The notes beneath the pieces are model-generated. The model was not told the origin of the DNA, did no database searches, and worked only from the letters and a program-made list of their open reading frames with translations. Positions 46,024 through 55,698 of a stretch of DNA of 64,000 bases are shown piece by piece (position 1 is the first letter of the stretch; each line of letters begins with the position of its first letter). This DNA comes from Paenibacillus glycinis (GTDB lineage: Bacteria; Bacillota; Bacilli; Paenibacillales; Paenibacillaceae). The translations under genes and the position numbers were made by a program. Location of the stretch: assembly GCF_009909185.1 (NCBI RefSeq), contig NZ_JAAAMV010000013.1, forward strand, positions 1 to 64,000, read 5' to 3'.

Positions 46024-46225
46024 CCGCATTGGTGTATAGTAAGAACTAGTGCAAGAGATAGATTCATCGGGCAGCAAGAGCAAGGCAGATGGGCGGATGA
46101 GGGCGGCGGACTTCGGGAACGAGCGGCCGTTCGAGCGCGCATACAGGGAACGCATACGGTGACCGAACCAAGGCGAGGATCGGCGGCTTAGCCGGCTTTC
46201 GTCCATCCCTTGGAGGCAAGCCTGC

Positions 46226-46255
46226 ACCGGTTCCCGCAGCGCGGGCCGGTCTTTT
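46226..46255 (+). other. Hairpin in the dgkB leader
   Basis: ACCGG and CCCGC pair with GCGGG and CCGGT across a two-base bulge, followed by CTTTTC. The hairpin ends about 40 bases before the dgkB GTG, leaving little room for a separate promoter. It may be an attenuator or a weak terminator between the CbiX-like gene and dgkB. The 200 bases before it show no gene and no T-box core. Confidence 0.4.
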
Positions 46256-46293
46256 CTGCCGCCTGGATGTTCGGATGTTCGGAGGTAGTCTTA

Positions 46294-47208
46294 GTGACGA
46301 TTAAGCGGGCAAGGCTCATTTATAACCCGACGTCGGGTCGGGAGGAAATCAAGAAACGGTTGCCGGATATCTTGCAGCGGCTGGAGCGCGGCGGCATCGA
46401 GACGAGCTGTCACGCGACGGTCAGCGAAGGGGATGCGACGGTAGCGGCGGCGGAAGCGGCGGACCGCGGCTTCGACATGATCATCGCGGCGGGCGGCGAC
46501 GGCACGCTCTACGAGGTCATCAACGGGCTGGCCGAGAAGGACGTTCGTCCGCCCCTCGGGATCCTGCCCTTGGGCACGACGAACGATTTTGCCCGGGCGC
46601 TCGGCATTCCGAAGCATTGGGAGTACGCGTGCGACCTCATCATCCAGCAGTACGCGAAGCCGATCGACCTGGGGCGCGCGAACAATCGGTACTTCATTAA
46701 CATCGCCGGCGGCGGCTCCCTGACGGAGCTGACGTACGAGGTGCCGAGCAAGCTCAAGACGATGATCGGGCAGTTGGCCTATTATATGAAGGGGCTCGAG
46801 AAAATGACCCGCCTGCGGCCGACTGAGCTGCGCATCCAGGCTGAAGAGATCGGCGAGATCCACGAGGAGATCATGATGTTCCTCATCTGCAACAGCAACT
46901 CCGTCGGCGGCTTCGAGAAGCTCGCGCCGGACGCGAGCCTGAACGACGGCATGTTCGACGTCGTCGTGCTGAAGAAGTGCAACCTCGGCGAATTCATTCG
47001 CCTGGCCAGCCTGGCGCTGCGCGGCGAGCATCTCAACGATCCGCATGTGGTCAGCTTCCAGACGAAGCAGCTCACCGTCACGACGCCGGATTACGTGCAG
47101 CTCAACCTCGACGGCGAGTACGGCGGCACGCTGCCGTGCACCTTCACGGTCCTACCGTCGCATCTGCACATTATCGTCGACGAATCGGGCATTTCGACTT
47201 ATAAATAA
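46294..47208 (+). CDS. dgkB: Diacylglycerol kinase (soluble, DgkB type)
   Basis: 304 residues from the GTG at 46294, with GGAGGTAG 7-8 bases upstream; the longer frame has no binding site. It phosphorylates diacylglycerol to phosphatidic acid so that it re-enters lipid synthesis (and lipoteichoic acid recycling). IYNPTSGRE at the start, the nucleotide loop AAGGDGTLYEVINGL near 64-78, LPLGTTNDFARALGIP near 92-107 and the metal-binding DGMFDVVVLKK region near 225 are family marks. The order dgkB-rlmD is the same as yerQ-yefA in B. subtilis. Confidence 0.95.
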   Translation: MTIKRARLIYNPTSGREEIKKRLPDILQRLERGGIETSCHATVSEGDATVAAAEAADRGFDMIIAAGGDGTLYEVINGLAEKDVRPPLGILPLGTTNDFARALGIPKHWEYACDLIIQQYAKPIDLGRANNRYFINIAGGGSLTELTYEVPSKLKTMIGQLAYYMKGLEKMTRLRPTELRIQAEEIGEIHEEIMMFLICNSNSVGGFEKLAPDASLNDGMFDVVVLKKCNLGEFIRLASLALRGEHLNDPHVVSFQTKQLTVTTPDYVQLNLDGEYGGTLPCTFTVLPSHLHIIVDESGISTYK

Positions 47209-47253
47209 AATCCGGGTGCCGAGGCATGCGGGTGATGGAGCGGGTATAGAATT

Positions 47254-48930
47254 ATGAGCAACAAGTTTAGGGGCAAGGCCAAGAGCAATGCCGGGGGCAA
47301 AAGCAATCCCGCGAAGCATAGCGGTGCCGTCAGCGGCGGTCGCAGCGGCGGCGCCGCTGCCGGCCGTGGCGGGGGTGCGGGGCAAGCCGGCGGCGGCAAC
47401 AGCCAAGCGCCGGTGGGCAAAAACGACGACGTCACCGTCGAGATCATCGGCTTGACGCATGAAGGCGAAGGGGTAGGCCGCGCGGACGGCTTTACCCTTT
47501 TTGTTCAAGGCGCGCTTCCCGGCGAGACCGTGCGCGCGCGCGTCATGAAGGTGAAGAAGACCTACGGCTACGCCAAGCTAGAGGCGATCGTCGCGCCAAG
47601 CGCGGACCGCGTCGAAGCGCCGTGCCCGATCTACAAGCAGTGCGGCGGCTGCCAGCTGCAGCATATGGACTATGCGGCGCAGCTGAAGTGGAAGCGGCAG
47701 CATGTGGTGGACAGCTTGGAGCGGATCGGCAAGCTGCGCGTGGCTGTAACGGCGGCCGGCAGCGGCTCCCCCGAGGATGCGGCTGCCGCATTCACGGGCG
47801 ACCGTGGTGAGCGCGGCGACGGTCACGAACGGCCGACTGCGCAGCAGACGGTCATCGTGCATCCGACGATGGGCATGGACGATCCGTGGCATTACCGGAA
47901 CAAGGCTTCCGTGCCGATGGGCATGGCAGTCAGCGGCGCGATCCATGGCAAGGAAGGCCTGCCCGCGCCGGATCTGAACGGCGAGCATTTGATCGGCGGC
48001 TTCTACGCCCGCGGCAGCCACCGGATTATCGACATGGACGAATGTCTGATCCAGCACAACAGCAACGACGAGATCGTCGCGCGGGTCAAGCGGATCGGCC
48101 GCGAGCTCGGCATCACGGCTTATAACGAAGAGACCGGGCAAGGCTTGCTGCGCCACGTCATGGCGCGCGTAGGCTTCGTGACCGGCGAAGCGATGATCGT
48201 GCTGATCACGAACGGCTCGCGGATTCCGAACGCGGATCAATGGATCGCACGTATCCGCGAGACGATCCCGGGCGTGACGAGCATCGTGCAGAACGTCAAC
48301 AAACGCGACACGAACGTGATCTTCGGCGACGAGACCCGCGTCCTCTGGGGCAGCGAGGTGATCTACGACGAGCTGGACGGGATTCGCTTCGCGATCTCGG
48401 CGCGTTCGTTCTATCAGGTGAACCCGGTACAGACGGTGGCATTGTATCGCAAGGCGGTGGAATATGCGGCGCTGACCGGCCGCGAGCAGGTTATCGATGC
48501 TTATTGCGGTATTGGGACGATCTCGCTGTTCCTGGCGCGCCAAGCGGGGCATGTTCACGGCGTGGAGATCGTGCCGGAGGCGATCGAGGATGCGAAGCGC
48601 AATGCCGCGCTTAACGGCATCGAGAATGCTTCGTTCGAAGCCGGAGCGGCTGAAGTGGTGATTCCGCGGTGGCGGCAGGAAGGCATCGTGCCGGACGTAA
48701 TCGTGGTGGATCCGCCGCGTAAGGGCTGCGATGAAGCGCTGTTGGAGACGATTCTGGCTATGCGGCCGGAACGGGTAGTGTACGTGTCTTGCAATCCGTC
48801 CACGCTGGCTCGGGACCTGCGGGTGTTGGAGGATGGCGGGTATCGGACGGCGGAGGTGCAGCCGGTGGATATGTTTCCCCATACGGTGCATGTGGAATGC
48901 GTGGTGTGGTTGTATCGAATTTACAAATAA
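47254..48930 (+). CDS. rlmD: 23S rRNA (uracil-5-)-methyltransferase
   Basis: 558 residues, longer than the roughly 460 of B. subtilis RlmCD. The first 55 residues are an added basic Gly/Ala/Ser-rich tail. A TRAM domain follows at about 58-118, then the 4Fe-4S cluster motif with [15 protein letters not shown] short acidic insertion lies near 167-190. The SAM-dependent domain has [34 protein letters not shown] and the catalytic Cys in [14 protein letters not shown]. The C-terminus [10 protein letters not shown] is strongly conserved in the family, and its codons recur twice downstream. Its 3' end is the left border of the accessory region. Confidence 0.95.
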   Translation: MSNKFRGKAKSNAGGKSNPAKHSGAVSGGRSGGAAAGRGGGAGQAGGGNSQAPVGKNDDVTVEIIGLTHEGEGVGRADGFTLFVQGALPGETVRARVMKVKKTYGYAKLEAIVAPSADRVEAPCPIYKQCGGCQLQHMDYAAQLKWKRQHVVDSLERIGKLRVAVTAAGSGSPEDAAAAFTGDRGERGDGHERPTAQQTVIVHPTMGMDDPWHYRNKASVPMGMAVSGAIHGKEGLPAPDLNGEHLIGGFYARGSHRIIDMDECLIQHNSNDEIVARVKRIGRELGITAYNEETGQGLLRHVMARVGFVTGEAMIVLITNGSRIPNADQWIARIRETIPGVTSIVQNVNKRDTNVIFGDETRVLWGSEVIYDELDGIRFAISARSFYQVNPVQTVALYRKAVEYAALTGREQVIDAYCGIGTISLFLARQAGHVHGVEIVPEAIEDAKRNAALNGIENASFEAGAAEVVIPRWRQEGIVPDVIVVDPPRKGCDEALLETILAMRPERVVYVSCNPSTLARDLRVLEDGGYRTAEVQPVDMFPHTVHVECVVWLYRIYK

Positions 48931-48966
48931 CGGGATGCCTAAAGCCTTTTTTCAAAATAATATTTA

Positions 48967-49017
48967 ACGAACAAGAAAAAGCTCACGGTAAGATAACGTG
49001 AGTTTATTCTTGTTCGT
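48967..49017. terminator. Long inverted repeat after rlmD, probable two-way terminator
   Basis: ACGAACAAGAA (48967-48977) pairs with TTCTTGTTCGT (49007-49017). Inside, CTCACG (48982-48987) pairs with CGTGAG (48997-49002). The inner right arm is followed by TTTATTCTT on the plus strand, and on the minus strand by CTTTTTCTT. It could also be the inverted end of an inserted element. Confidence 0.55.
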
Positions 49018-49081
49018 GGTAATGTTCAGTCAGTTGTAATTGTCTCCTTGAGCTAACGAAAAAATGTTTAAGATAAAGGTG

Positions 49082-49275
49082 ATGAACCTCATCATGGGAA
49101 AGAAAAAAATCGAATTAAATGAGGAAGTAGCGGTGATAAAGCTGCAACTGGGAGTAGTGTCACTACACATATGAAAGCGATCATTTTGATGGCTCGTAAA
49201 CAGGAATGGCAATTCGCGATCGTTTTCGTATCAAAAGCAGGAGAAATGGCGTTTTCAGACGAAAAAAGATGTTAA
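49082..49275 (+). CDS. Two tiny overlapping frames before the STAND gene (doubtful)
   Basis: A 30-residue frame (49082-49174, or from the ATG at 49094) ends in ATATGA. Its last bases overlap the ATG of a 34-residue frame (49171-49275), which stops 18 bases before the STAND gene start. The coupling is suggestive, but the binding sites are weak (AAGGTG before the first) and no family is recognised. They may be remnants of a truncated gene. Confidence 0.25.
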
Positions 49276-49293
49276 TTATTGGAGGTGTTCCTC

Positions 49294-52200
49294 TTGAACG
49301 ATAAGACTTTTTCCTGGAGAAGATTCTGGTGTCCACGAACAGGTACAATCAATTTATCTGATGGCGGTTATCTATATAACCCTGATTCTGAATATGGGCA
49401 TATTTATAATGAAGGTGTTGTTCCTTTTGAAAAAATATCGGAGGTTCCATGCTTAATTTTGTTAGGAGAGCCGGGTATAGGTAAAACAGAAGCTTTAAAA
49501 AGTATTGAGAGATCGGAAAAAAATCTTACTCTAAAGATTGATCTTCGTTCGTATGGAACAGAAGACCGCTTAGTTCGAAATATATTTGAAAATCCTTTGT
49601 TTAAGGCTTGCCTAAGAGGGGAGCATAATCTACATCTTTTTTTAGACAGTTTGGATGAATGTTTACTGCGGATAGACTATGTAGCGGTTTTGTTGGCAGA
49701 AGAATTTATGAAGTATAAGAATAACCAGTACCTAAAGAATATTTTTCTAAGAATCGCCTGTAGAACAGCTGACTGGCCGAGTTTACTTGAGCGAGAGTTA
49801 GCGGAATTATGGGGAAAAGATAACATCCAGATCATGGAGCTGGCACCATTGCGAAGAGTTGATGTTCATAATGCGGCATTTGAACTGGGTATAGATGCTG
49901 ATAGGTTCATGAATGAAATACGAGAGAAAGAAGTAATTCCTCTTGCAATTAAACCGATTACGTTAAAGTTTCTTTTTAATCTTTACATACGACATGGTAA
50001 CTTTCCATCTTCACAAAAAGAGTTATATCTGCAAGGCTGTGAACTTCTCTGTGAAGAAACGAATGAAAGCAGAGTCGCATCTAAGAATACAGGAAGTATG
50101 AGAGCCAAGGAACGTCTAAAAGTAGCTTCGCGAATTGCAGCCATGATGGTGTTCTCTAATAAATATGCTGTATGGCGTGATATTAATTATGGTGATGTTT
50201 CTGAGGAAGATATAACCATTAGTGATATTTCAGGTGAGCATCAAAAAGATGATTCGTTAATAATTCCTGAATCAGAAATTGAGGAGACTCTTTCTACCGG
50301 ATTATTTTCTTCAAGAGGGTTGAATCGCTTTGGGTGGGCTCATCAAACATATGCTGAGTTTTTGGCGGCGTTATACGTAACTCAAAATGAACTGTCTCTT
50401 GTTCAAGTTATGAGTTTAATTGAACATCCGCTTGATTCAGAACAAATGCTTATACCGCAACTACACGAGGTTTCAGCCTGGATAGCAACTATGAATGTAG
50501 AAGTGTTTCGCCAAATCATAATCCGAGATCCACAGGTACTGCTTCGAAGTGATGTTACAAGTGTAGATCCTGAAGATAAAAAATCTTTGGTAGATGGTCT
50601 TTTAGAACTGTATAATGCAAACAAAATTAGAGACTGGAATTTTAATGAATACTATTATAAATTGAATCACCCAATTCTTGAAAAGCAGATTAAACCATAT
50701 ATAGTTGATCAACAGCGAAGTACTGTGGCACGGCGTGCTGCTATTCGAATTGCAAGAGCATGTAAACTTAGTGTATTACAAGACGATTTACTTATAATTG
50801 CACTAAATCCTGATGAGGAGTATCACATTCGAATCCAGGCAAGTTACACGTTATGTGAGTTAGCAAATGAAGCGAATAGAAGGAAGCTCCTTCCATTGGC
50901 TAAATCTGAGGCAGGAAAGGATGCTGACGATGAGTTGAAGGGTGCAGCACTCCAAGCGCTGTGGCCTCAGTATATGTCAGGTGAAGAAATATTTTCTCTA
51001 CTCACTGTTCCTAAACGTAGAAACTTTACTGGGCAATACAGAATGTTTTTGAACTATGAAATTCTTGATAAGCTTCAAGTTTCGGATCTATCCTCTGCAT
51101 TAATATGGGTTCTAAAGCATGCTGTTAATGAGCAATTTGATTCTCAAATTGAAGATTTAGTGCAGGGGATCTTAAACAAAGCGGGTCAGTATTTGGAAGT
51201 ACATGAAGTTCTAATAGCTTTTACTAATGTTATACATGCAAGATTATTGCATTTCGATAATTTAAATTATATTAAAGACTTATTACAAAATCAGGTTATT
51301 CGTAGAAAAATCTTATTTTCATTGTTGAACACAGAATCTGATCAGGAAGTCATTCTTTCTTCAGCCTTTTCTTGGCTCATATTGTCAGAAGATTTCCCAT
51401 GGATGGTTGAACAATTGTATGAAAATAGCTCCCCTGAACTTCAAAAAAAATGGATTATTCTGATAGAAAGATCGTTTAACCCGTCTAATTCCGAGCAAGT
51501 AGAGTTACTTTATAATGCTATTCAGAATAATAAAATGTTAGCTGAGAAATGCCAAGTTTTTTTTCAGAGTATTCCATTAGATTCTGAACAAGCCACTGAG
51601 TTAAAAGAAAGTCATATACGGAGAACAAAATGGCGGGAGATGAAGGAAGAACGTGTACGTATTTATCCATCTATAGATGAAAGAATAGGTTTGAGATTAG
51701 ATGAATTCGAAGCCGGTGATCTAGATGCTTGGTGGAGATTGAATTGGGACTTGGGAATTGAAGAAGAAAATGGACAGGTAGAAGAGTATGAGTCAGATAT
51801 AACAGCATTACCTGGTTGGAGAAAAGTTGATATACGAGCTGAAGGACGAATTTTATCCGCTGCGAAGAAATATGTACTTGAGAAGATCACAGCAGCTTCT
51901 AGTTGGTTTGGAACAAATACTTGGCATAAATCAGCTATGTCAGGATATAGGGCTCTAAGATTGGTGTACGAGCGAGATTATGAATTTTTACTTTCTTTAT
52001 CGCCATTCCATTGGGAAAACTGGTCTCCAGTTATCTTAACGCAGTGGGTAACGTCAGAACATGACGAAAGAGAAATACATGATCACTTAGTTAAGTTAGC
52101 ATATTTGAATGCTCCTGATAGGGTGATTTCAGATGTGATGCAACTTATAGATAAAGAGAATCAACAACATTCTAATGTGTTTATTATTAGATCAGTGAAA

Positions 52201-53460
52201 GAATGTTGGGATGCTCGATTAGGCGAAGCAGTATTAAATAAATTAAAGACTAAGAGTTTAATGCCTGAGTCTATAAAGTGCTTACTTAATGATTTGCTAC
52301 GATATCAGATAGATGGAGCAGAGGAGTTTGCTTTGTCTTTAATTATTCCCGAATTATTAGTTGCTGAAGAATCTCGTAAGTTAGCTACTATTGCCGCTGC
52401 TGTGTTATTGAACAACTCTCGGCACGTCGGTTGGGATATTGTATGGTCTCTTAAAGAGTCTTACCCTGATTTTATTCAAGACACTTTTCTTTCTTTTACA
52501 AGTAGATTTGAAGGAAACAAATTACTTCAAGCTTTATCAGAGACGGCGCTTGCTGATTTTTATATCTGGTTGGTAAAAAGATTTCCGCATAAAGAAGATC
52601 CGAATCATGATAATGACGAAATGGCACATTTGGTAGAGCCTCGTGAAGAGATAGCTGATTTCAGAGACGGTATTTTACGCTACTTGTCAAATAAAGGGAC
52701 ATTAGAATCTTGCAATGAGATTGCAAGGATTGTCACTGAACTGCCTGAACTTTCGTGGTTAAAGTGGACACTAATTGAAGCACAAGATGTCACACGCCGT
52801 AATACTTGGTCTCCTTCAAGCCCTGTTGAAATCATTCAGTTAGTGGGAAGTAGGCAACGAAGACTAGTGCAAAGCGAAAATCAGTTACTGGAAGTGTTAA
52901 TTGAATCACTTAACAGACTGGAGCAGAAACTACATGGAATTACACCGGCAGTAGTATGGCTCTGGAATGAAGTCGGTCAGAGGGAATATCGACCAAGATC
53001 CGAAAACGAATTTTCCGATTATGTAAAGCAACATTTGGAAGAGGATTTACTAGGGAGGGGAATCGTAGTTAACCGAGAGGTGGAAATACGGAGAAGTGTT
53101 GGATCCTTACCTGGGGAACGTACAGATATTCATGTGAATGCATTGTTACCAGGGATATCAAAGGAAGCTTTTGAAGTCATTACGGTTATTATCGAAGTTA
53201 AAGGAAATTGGCATCGGGAGCTATTTCAAGCGATGGAAACTCAATTAGTCAACAGATACTTAAAGGAGGGCAAATGTAAGTATGGTCTATATTTAATTGG
53301 TTGGTTTGAGAGCTCTAAATGGAATGCAACTGATAATCGTAAATCTTCAATTCCATCATGTGGTCTAAACGCTACCAAGGATACATTAAAAGATCAGGCT
53401 AAAAGTTTATCAAAGAGAGGGGTGAATGTTGAATCATTTGTTATGAATCTAATTTTTTAA
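49294..53460 (+). CDS. STAND/NACHT-like NTPase with a C-terminal PD-(D/E)XK nuclease signature
   Basis: 1388 residues from the TTG at 49294, which has GGAGGT 7 bases upstream. Residues of about 45-330 form a P-loop NTPase: Walker A GEPGIGKT at 58-65, Walker B FLDSLDE with D118-E122, and an arginine-containing sensor ACRTADW around R157. This is the pattern of STAND proteins (NACHT/AVAST type). A long helical region follows with HEAT-like pairs (for example 505-570). The last 150 residues contain E1239, D1278 in GERTDI, E1301-V-K1303 in VIIEVKG and glutamines at 1312 and 1317, a PD-(D/E)XK nuclease pattern. The gene is much AT-richer than its neighbours and stands alone. A role in phage defence (NTPase activation followed by DNA cleavage) is inference. 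In described Avs proteins the nuclease is N-terminal, so the order here is reversed. Confidence 0.78.
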   Translation: MNDKTFSWRRFWCPRTGTINLSDGGYLYNPDSEYGHIYNEGVVPFEKISEVPCLILLGEPGIGKTEALKSIERSEKNLTLKIDLRSYGTEDRLVRNIFENPLFKACLRGEHNLHLFLDSLDECLLRIDYVAVLLAEEFMKYKNNQYLKNIFLRIACRTADWPSLLERELAELWGKDNIQIMELAPLRRVDVHNAAFELGIDADRFMNEIREKEVIPLAIKPITLKFLFNLYIRHGNFPSSQKELYLQGCELLCEETNESRVASKNTGSMRAKERLKVASRIAAMMVFSNKYAVWRDINYGDVSEEDITISDISGEHQKDDSLIIPESEIEETLSTGLFSSRGLNRFGWAHQTYAEFLAALYVTQNELSLVQVMSLIEHPLDSEQMLIPQLHEVSAWIATMNVEVFRQIIIRDPQVLLRSDVTSVDPEDKKSLVDGLLELYNANKIRDWNFNEYYYKLNHPILEKQIKPYIVDQQRSTVARRAAIRIARACKLSVLQDDLLIIALNPDEEYHIRIQASYTLCELANEANRRKLLPLAKSEAGKDADDELKGAALQALWPQYMSGEEIFSLLTVPKRRNFTGQYRMFLNYEILDKLQVSDLSSALIWVLKHAVNEQFDSQIEDLVQGILNKAGQYLEVHEVLIAFTNVIHARLLHFDNLNYIKDLLQNQVIRRKILFSLLNTESDQEVILSSAFSWLILSEDFPWMVEQLYENSSPELQKKWIILIERSFNPSNSEQVELLYNAIQNNKMLAEKCQVFFQSIPLDSEQATELKESHIRRTKWREMKEERVRIYPSIDERIGLRLDEFEAGDLDAWWRLNWDLGIEEENGQVEEYESDITALPGWRKVDIRAEGRILSAAKKYVLEKITAASSWFGTNTWHKSAMSGYRALRLVYERDYEFLLSLSPFHWENWSPVILTQWVTSEHDEREIHDHLVKLAYLNAPDRVISDVMQLIDKENQQHSNVFIIRSVKECWDARLGEAVLNKLKTKSLMPESIKCLLNDLLRYQIDGAEEFALSLIIPELLVAEESRKLATIAAAVLLNNSRHVGWDIVWSLKESYPDFIQDTFLSFTSRFEGNKLLQALSETALADFYIWLVKRFPHKEDPNHDNDEMAHLVEPREEIADFRDGILRYLSNKGTLESCNEIARIVTELPELSWLKWTLIEAQDVTRRNTWSPSSPVEIIQLVGSRQRRLVQSENQLLEVLIESLNRLEQKLHGITPAVVWLWNEVGQREYRPRSENEFSDYVKQHLEEDLLGRGIVVNREVEIRRSVGSLPGERTDIHVNALLPGISKEAFEVITVIIEVKGNWHRELFQAMETQLVNRYLKEGKCKYGLYLIGWFESSKWNATDNRKSSIPSCGLNATKDTLKDQAKSLSKRGVNVESFVMNLIF

Positions 53461-53692
53461 GATTTTGTGGCGGCTGATGTGTAGAACCTGCTTACCTAAC
53501 ACATGTGGAATGCGCAGTAAGCGATATATCGAGAGAAACATCCTAAATTACGCCACACAGTCAGGGTAAGGTGTTGAATGGTTAATCACGCTCAGCAAGC
53601 ATTATGTTTAACTCTCCCCTCAGCGATGGAAGTTCGAACATCGATGAGTTGCAATCGATATGTAGTTATTTATACTGAACAAGGAGAATTAT
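53461..53692 (+). other. Gap after the STAND gene, with an rlmD-derived 13-base repeat
   Basis: CATGTGGAATGCG at 53502-53514 is identical to 48889-48901 inside the 3' end of rlmD (codons for HVEC). No gene is seen. Base composition starts to return to the chromosomal level across this stretch. Confidence 0.6.
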
Positions 53693-54262
53693 ATGGCCTG
53701 GAGTAAATTGAAACAAAGCCTGGAAAGTTTTCTTAGCCCTGGGCTAAACGGAAGGGTCGAGTACCGTGCGACCAGCTACCGGTATGTACTCGATAAAGCA
53801 GGGATTTGCTACATCGCGGTCGGTAAGAAGAACGTGCTCAATATGAGCGATACGACGAGCGGAATCCGCTGGTATCAGACGGAGCTGGAGGTTAAGAACG
53901 ATCCCGACATCCGAGTTCCGGTCAGCGAGGAAGAGATCGAAGCCGTCCGGCAAGAGACCAAGGGGAACGCCCCGGAAGATCGACTGCAAGCGATGGCCGG
54001 CAGCAGAAAAAAATCAGTCCTTGCAAAGGAGATTTTCTCGGCACAGTCATCCTTAAGCAAATCGAATTTTATCGTTGTGGCTACGAAATTCTTGTCCACT
54101 TCTATCGAAGAGAGCTTAGAGAGCCAGGATATCGTGTTGAATATTCTAGCTTTGGTCGACAGACGGGTCGGGAAAAAGCGCCTGTTAAACATGGCCGAGA
54201 AGATGAAGGCAAAGCATCCGGCGGTGCGGTACTTTTATGAAATGCGACTGAGAACGATCTGA
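53693..54262 (+). CDS. Conserved protein of the SF0329 type
   Basis: 189 residues with AAGGAG 6 bases before the ATG. MAWSKLKQSLESFLSPGLNGRVEYRATSYRY, the NMSDTTSGIRWYQTE block near 50-65 and the C-terminal SIEESLESQDIVLNILALVDRRVGKKRL are conserved over the whole length of a small uncharacterised family found in Bacillus and Paenibacillus (annotated there as SF0329 family protein). No enzymatic motif is visible. It lies between the AT-rich STAND gene and the GC-normal catabolic operon and is not obviously co-transcribed with either. Confidence 0.7.
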   Translation: MAWSKLKQSLESFLSPGLNGRVEYRATSYRYVLDKAGICYIAVGKKNVLNMSDTTSGIRWYQTELEVKNDPDIRVPVSEEEIEAVRQETKGNAPEDRLQAMAGSRKKSVLAKEIFSAQSSLSKSNFIVVATKFLSTSIEESLESQDIVLNILALVDRRVGKKRLLNMAEKMKAKHPAVRYFYEMRLRTI

Positions 54263-54345
54263 GCATGCATCGACGCTGCTTAGCTGGACGAGAAGCCGGT
54301 CCACTTGATACCGCTCCGGGGTTTACCCGCTGGCATTTGAGGCTA

Positions 54346-54390
54346 TTGAATATAAAAGACCTATAGCCTATACTCTCTCTATATCCAATT
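54346..54390 (+). promoter_or_regulatory. Promoter and candidate operator of the GntR/LacI-type regulator
   Basis: TTGAAT (54346-54351), a 17-base spacer and TATACT (54369-54374). Just downstream stands ATATCCAATT (54381-54390). Its complement AATTGGATAT recurs at 55604-55613 before the SDR gene. The shared sequence at both promoters suggests the binding site of the regulator itself. Confidence 0.65.
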
Positions 54391-54437
54391 GTTCGCCTTT
54401 CTGGAGCTACTCGTCAGGCTGGGAGAGAGATGTCCAC

Positions 54438-55547
54438 ATGAACCCGAAGGTCCCCTTATACAACCAAATTCAGCGCTATATCCGCAATCAGATCCAGACG
54501 GGGGTTTGGAAGCCCCATGATCGACTGCCGGCCGAAAGAATACTGGCGGAGCAATTCAACGTAAGCCGAATCACGGCCAAGAATGCCGTTGTCGGCTTGG
54601 TCGCGGAAGGCTACCTGTACCGGCATCGCGGCAAAGGAACGTTCGTGACGGACAAGCAGATCTCGTGGTCGCCCCCGGCCGCGGAGGAGAACGCGATGCT
54701 GCCCCGATCGGCCAAACAGATCGGCTTGATCATGCCTTGGATGGAGTTTAAGTACCAATTCGCCTTAATATCCGGCATCGAATTTGAACTCAGCCGACAC
54801 GGCTATCACCTGGTCTTCCGACGAATCGCCGGCGCCGATGAAGCGGAGACCGCAGCCATCAAACACTTGCTGGCTATCCCGGTCGAGGGCTTGATGGTCG
54901 TCGCGAGCCGCGGCGAGTATTTTCAAGACGACATGTTAAGGCTCGTATTGGAGAAATTCCCGCTCGTATTCGTCGAGAAATATTTTCGGGATTTCAAAGT
55001 AAACGGCGTGCATTGCGATACGGAAAAAGCCGGCTATCTGATGGGGCAATTCCTGGTCGGCCGCAACAAGCGGCGAATCGGCTATATGAGTTATCCATCG
55101 CAGTATACCGCCGGCGTGCGGGAAAGGCTGTTCGGCTTCCAATCGGCGCTGCTGGAGCACGGAGTTCCTCCGATGCCCGCTCATCTGAATATGACCATCT
55201 CGCCGGAGGTCGTTCAGGGCTCGAACCAGATCGGCCCGCACGACGTGCCGGAGGAAATCTTGGATTTCATTCGCGAACATGCGGAATTGGAAGCGATCGC
55301 GGCCGCGGATGCCCATATTGCCCAATTCATCGGGCGGGCCTGCTGGCAGCTCGGACGGCGAGATCTCATGATCGTCAGCTGCGACGAACCGAGCTACGTA
55401 CCGGCGTGCGTCATGCCTGCCGCCTACGTGGATCAGTCGCCGGCCGAGATCGGCATGATTGCCGCACAGCTTATGATGAACGCGATCGAGAACAACGCCG
55501 ACACGCAGCTGAGACGCGTAGAGCCTCGGCTGATTGCATTTACTTGA
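54438..55547 (+). CDS. GntR-type regulator with LacI-like sugar-binding domain
   Basis: 369 residues. Residues 1-75 are a GntR winged helix (PLYNQIQRYIRNQIQTG, LPAERILAEQFNVSRITAKNAV, EGYLYRHRGKGTFV). Residues of about 90-365 form a periplasmic-binding-protein-like sensor of the LacI/AraR kind (IGLIMPWME, HCDTEKAGYLMGQFLVGRNKRRIGYM, VSCDEPSYV). AraR of B. subtilis has this domain order. GGGAGAGAG precedes the ATG. It probably represses the dehydrogenase operon downstream and itself. Confidence 0.9.
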   Translation: MNPKVPLYNQIQRYIRNQIQTGVWKPHDRLPAERILAEQFNVSRITAKNAVVGLVAEGYLYRHRGKGTFVTDKQISWSPPAAEENAMLPRSAKQIGLIMPWMEFKYQFALISGIEFELSRHGYHLVFRRIAGADEAETAAIKHLLAIPVEGLMVVASRGEYFQDDMLRLVLEKFPLVFVEKYFRDFKVNGVHCDTEKAGYLMGQFLVGRNKRRIGYMSYPSQYTAGVRERLFGFQSALLEHGVPPMPAHLNMTISPEVVQGSNQIGPHDVPEEILDFIREHAELEAIAAADAHIAQFIGRACWQLGRRDLMIVSCDEPSYVPACVMPAAYVDQSPAEIGMIAAQLMMNAIENNADTQLRRVEPRLIAFT

Positions 55548-55564
55548 TGTCAACCGGATCACCG

Positions 55565-55597
55565 AGCGCGGATGCCTACTCAGGCGTCCGCGTTTTT
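55565..55597 (+). terminator. Terminator of the regulator gene
   Basis: GCGCGGATGCC pairs with GGCGTCCGCG with one wobble, followed by five T. Confidence 0.85.
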
Positions 55598-55603
55598 GTT
55601 GTT

Positions 55604-55663
55604 AATTGGATATATAATTTCATAATTGGACTTATTGACCTATCCAATGCTTGCATCTATACT
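55604..55663 (+). promoter_or_regulatory. Promoter and operators of the dehydrogenase operon
   Basis: TTGACC (55635-55640), a 17-base spacer and TATACT (55658-55663). ATTGGATA at 55606-55613 and TATCCAAT at 55641-55648 are inverted to each other, the second lying in the promoter spacer. A further AATTGGA is at 55624. The regulator promoter carries the same ATATCCAATT word. Confidence 0.7.
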
Positions 55664-55698
55664 CGAACTATAAATGCTTAGGAAAGGAGATCGACACT

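Noticed and set aside
46024-46293. T-box leader before dgkB
   Set aside because: A terminator-like hairpin is present, but the T-box core (GGTGG-ACC) and stem I features are absent and dgkB is not an aminoacylation-related gene.
49030-49212. Minus-strand 60-codon frame after rlmD
   Set aside because: No binding site. The translation is low-complexity Phe/Ser/Thr sequence and it overlaps the inverted repeat region.
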